Origin: Limiplasma sp958448555
Lineage (GTDB): Bacteria > Bacillota > Clostridia > Christensenellales > Aristaeellaceae
Length of the DNA stretch: 26,547 bases
Assembly (NCBI GenBank): GCA_958448555.1
Contig: CAUDEL010000042.1
Location: 1-26,547 of the forward strand
Direction of reading: 5' to 3'
Below the pieces are notes generated by a model that worked only from the letters and a program-made list of their open reading frames with translations, did not search any database and had not been told where the DNA came from. Both the position numbers and the translations under genes were made by a program. Each line of letters begins with the position of its first letter. The stretch's first letter is position 1. This document shows positions 24,593-26,547 of this stretch, in pieces.

Positions 24593-26440
24593 ATGTCACG
24601 CATGCAAAAAAGGGATCTACTCCGCATCGCTCTGAGCGCGGCTGTGCTGCTCGCCGGGCTGCTGGTGCCCAACGAGCCTGTAAGCCTTATCCTGCTTGTG
24701 CTGGCCTATCTGATCGTGGGTATGGACGTGCTTTGGGAGGCCGGCTCGGGCATCCTGCGCGGTCAGGTCTTTGATGAAAACTTTCTGATGTCCCTGGCGA
24801 CCCTGGGGGCGCTGCTGGTGGGCGAATATGCCGAAGCGGTAGCGGTAATGCTGCTCTACCATGTCGGGGAGCTGTTTCAGAGCTACGCGGTGGGCAAATC
24901 GCGCGCCTCCATCTCGAGCCTCATGGACATCCGGCCCGAGACGGCCGATGTGGAGCGCGACGGCGCGATCGAGACCGTGGACCCCGAGGAGGTCATGGTC
25001 GGCGAGGTTTTCGTGGTCAAGGCGGGCGACCGCATCCCGCTGGACGGCGTGGTGCTGGAGGGAAGCTCGTCCCTCAACACCGCCGCACTGACCGGGGAGA
25101 GCCTGCCGCGGGATGTCTCCGAGGGCGACGAGGTCATCAGCGGCTGCATCAACCAGACCGGCCTGCTGCGCGTCACCGCCACCAAGGTCTATAGCGACTC
25201 GACCGTGGCCCGGATCCTGGATCTGGTGGAGAACGCCAGCGACAAAAAGGCGAAGGTGGAGAGCTTTATCACCCGCTTTGCGCGCATCTATACGCCTGCC
25301 GTGTGCGCGGCCGCGCTGCTGTTGTTTCTGATCCCCTCGCTGTTTGTGGACGGCCGCTGGAGCGTGTGGGGGATGCGCGCGCTGAGCTTCCTGGTGGTAA
25401 GCTGCCCCTGCGCGCTGGTGATCTCCGTTCCGCTGAGCTTCTTCGGGGGCATCGGCGGGGCCGGCAGGCGCGGCATCCTGGTCAAGGGCAGCAACTATCT
25501 GGAACTGCTGGCCAGGGCCGACGTGGTGGTCTTTGACAAGACCGGGACCCTCACGCGCGGCAGCTTTCATGTGACCGTCGTCCACCCCGATCGGATCACC
25601 GAAGAGGAGCTTCTGCGCGTGGCCGCGACGGTGGAGAGTGCGTCGGACCATCCCATCAGCCGCTCCATCTGCGCGGGCTACCACGGCGGGCTGCTCACGG
25701 ATGCGCTCAGCGGTGTGCGCGAGCTGGCCGGGCAGGGCATCACCGCCGTGCTTGACGGGCAGGCGGTGAGCGTGGGCAACGAGAAGCTCATGCGATCCCT
25801 CGGCGTGGAGCTGCCCGACTGTCCGCATGTGGGGACGGTGGTGCACGTCGCCCGCGAAAGCGAGTACCTGGGCCATATCGTCATCGCTGACGAGGTCAAG
25901 GAGGGTGCCGGGGAGGCGGTCGCCGCGCTCAAGCGTGAGGGCGTGCGCAAGGTGGTCATGCTCACCGGCGACGGCGAGGCCGTGGCCCGGGAGGTCGCCT
26001 CCCGGCTGGGCGTGGACGAGGTGCATGCGCAGCTTCTTCCCGCCCAGAAGGTCGATGAGGTCGAGCGCCTGCTCGCGGGCAAGCAGGCGGGCGCAAGCCT
26101 GGTCTTTGTGGGCGACGGCATCAACGACGCGCCCGTCCTCACCCGTGCCGACGTGGGCGTGGCCATGGGCGCGCTGGGCAGCGACGCGGCGGTCGAGGCC
26201 GCGGACGTGGTCCTGATGGACGACGATCCGCGCAAGCTGGTCACCGCTGTTCGCATCAGCCGCCGCACCCTTGCCATCGCGCGCCAGAGCATCGTTTTCG
26301 CGCTGGTGGTCAAGCTGCTGGTGCTGGCGCTGGTCGCCGTCGGCGTAGCCAACATGTGGTGGGCCGTATTCGGCGACGTCGGCGTCTCGGTCCTTGCGAT
26401 CCTCAACGCCATGCGCGCCCTTCGCGTGGATAACCTGTGA
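24593..26440 (+). CDS. cadA: Zn/Cd/Pb-exporting P1B-2 ATPase
   Basis: Membrane pump of 615 aa that exports divalent soft metals. It has AALTGESLP, the transmembrane metal motif C271-P-C273, phosphorylation Asp315 in DKTGTLT, the P1B-specific SDHP motif, and GDGINDAP. Lys574 and Asp595 are spaced 21 residues apart, exactly like Lys693 and Asp714 of E. coli ZntA, which define the P1B-2 (Zn2+, Cd2+, Pb2+) group. The usual N-terminal HMA domain is missing and is encoded separately upstream. ATG at 24593 follows GGAGG by 8 nt; the longer frame overlaps the HMA gene and is rejected. Symbol cadA or zntA would suit; metal preference needs testing. Confidence 0.95.
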   Translation: MSRMQKRDLLRIALSAAVLLAGLLVPNEPVSLILLVLAYLIVGMDVLWEAGSGILRGQVFDENFLMSLATLGALLVGEYAEAVAVMLLYHVGELFQSYAVGKSRASISSLMDIRPETADVERDGAIETVDPEEVMVGEVFVVKAGDRIPLDGVVLEGSSSLNTAALTGESLPRDVSEGDEVISGCINQTGLLRVTATKVYSDSTVARILDLVENASDKKAKVESFITRFARIYTPAVCAAALLLFLIPSLFVDGRWSVWGMRALSFLVVSCPCALVISVPLSFFGGIGGAGRRGILVKGSNYLELLARADVVVFDKTGTLTRGSFHVTVVHPDRITEEELLRVAATVESASDHPISRSICAGYHGGLLTDALSGVRELAGQGITAVLDGQAVSVGNEKLMRSLGVELPDCPHVGTVVHVARESEYLGHIVIADEVKEGAGEAVAALKREGVRKVVMLTGDGEAVAREVASRLGVDEVHAQLLPAQKVDEVERLLAGKQAGASLVFVGDGINDAPVLTRADVGVAMGALGSDAAVEAADVVLMDDDPRKLVTAVRISRRTLAIARQSIVFALVVKLLVLALVAVGVANMWWAVFGDVGVSVLAILNAMRALRVDNL

Positions 26441-26471
26441 CGGGTTCCAGATTCACTGCAAGGCAAGAACA

Positions 26472-26492
26472 CCCCGCGCCACTGGCGCGGGG
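26472..26492 (+). repeat. GC hairpin after the metal pump gene
   Basis: A perfect 9-bp stem (CCCCGCGCC with GGCGCGGGG) closes an ACT loop, 31 nt after the stop. No T run follows, so it is a poor intrinsic terminator. Its place, next to the repeat copy that follows, mirrors the hairpins after the XRE and dehydrogenase genes. Confidence 0.6.
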
Positions 26493-26495
26493 CGT

Positions 26496-26536
26496 CAGCG
26501 TGTCGAAAAAGCTCGCCTGCGGCGATCTTTTCCGCC
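26496..26536 (-). repeat. Second copy of the hairpin repeat, inverted
   Basis: Read on the minus strand, 26536-26501 matches 12757-12793 with two differences over about 36 bases. It folds as GAAAAGA-TCGCC-GCA-GGCGA-GCTTTTTC. The next bases, CAGCGTGTCGAAAAAGC on the plus strand, match the end motif seen at 12628 and near 90. CGTGTC and GACACG (26499-26504 and 26538-26543) form an outer stem. The element may continue past the window edge. Confidence 0.7.
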
Positions 26537-26547
26537 AGGACACGTTT

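Overview
The window is high-GC bacterial DNA (roughly 60% or more by eye), densely coding, with AGGAGG-type ribosome binding sites and sigma-A-like promoters. A GlgC/GlgD pair inside a glgB-glgC-glgD-glgA operon, a two-OB-fold SSB, a PdaB-like deacetylase and MerR/MATE and ArsR/CadA modules point to Bacillota, class Clostridia, probably a GC-rich gut lineage of the Oscillospiraceae/Christensenellales type. That placement is inference. No rRNA, tRNA, CRISPR array or phage gene was seen.

Layout. 1-3.7 kb: an XRE regulator with two membrane segments and a zinc ribbon, divergent from a SERCA-like Ca2+ P-type ATPase. 3.7-7.9 kb: a zinc-ribbon, single-pass membrane protein; a MerR regulator; and, divergent from it, a MATE efflux gene broken by a frameshift. 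The MerR/MATE gap holds a 19-bp-spacer promoter with a dyad, as expected for MerR control. 7.9-10.2 kb: a small acidic protein of unknown function, rplS, and divergent rarA. 10.2-12.6 kb: a FAD oxidoreductase with a C-terminal Rieske domain, divergent from a D-2-hydroxyacid dehydrogenase. 12.6-12.9 kb: a hairpin-rich intergenic element. 12.9-14.5 kb: a membrane-anchored polysaccharide deacetylase and a tandem-OB SSB. 14.7-20.8 kb: the glycogen synthesis operon glgBCDA, from a strong promoter with phased A-tracts to a terminator. 20.8-23.8 kb: a uracil-type NCS2 permease, an iron-sulfur-flavoprotein-like reductase, and a convergent HAD phosphatase overlapping it by 11 bp. 23.9-26.4 kb: a metal-resistance operon of an ArsR/SmtB sensor, a free-standing HMA metal-binding protein and a Zn/Cd/Pb P1B-2 ATPase with no HMA domain of its own.

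How the genes work together. GlgC/GlgD make ADP-glucose, GlgA polymerises it and GlgB branches it; no phosphorylase or debranching gene is in view. The ArsR sensor should repress its own operon at a TTCAT/ATGAA operator and release it when zinc, cadmium or lead rises. The MerR protein should activate the MATE pump, but the pump as read is interrupted.

I did not find a clearly new multi-gene system. The best leads are the intergenic hairpin element with TGTC(A/G)AAAAA ends and related copies at both window edges, the exact 10-nt loss in the MATE gene, the MerR operator/promoter, and the split metal pump whose sensor carries two potential metal-site signatures.
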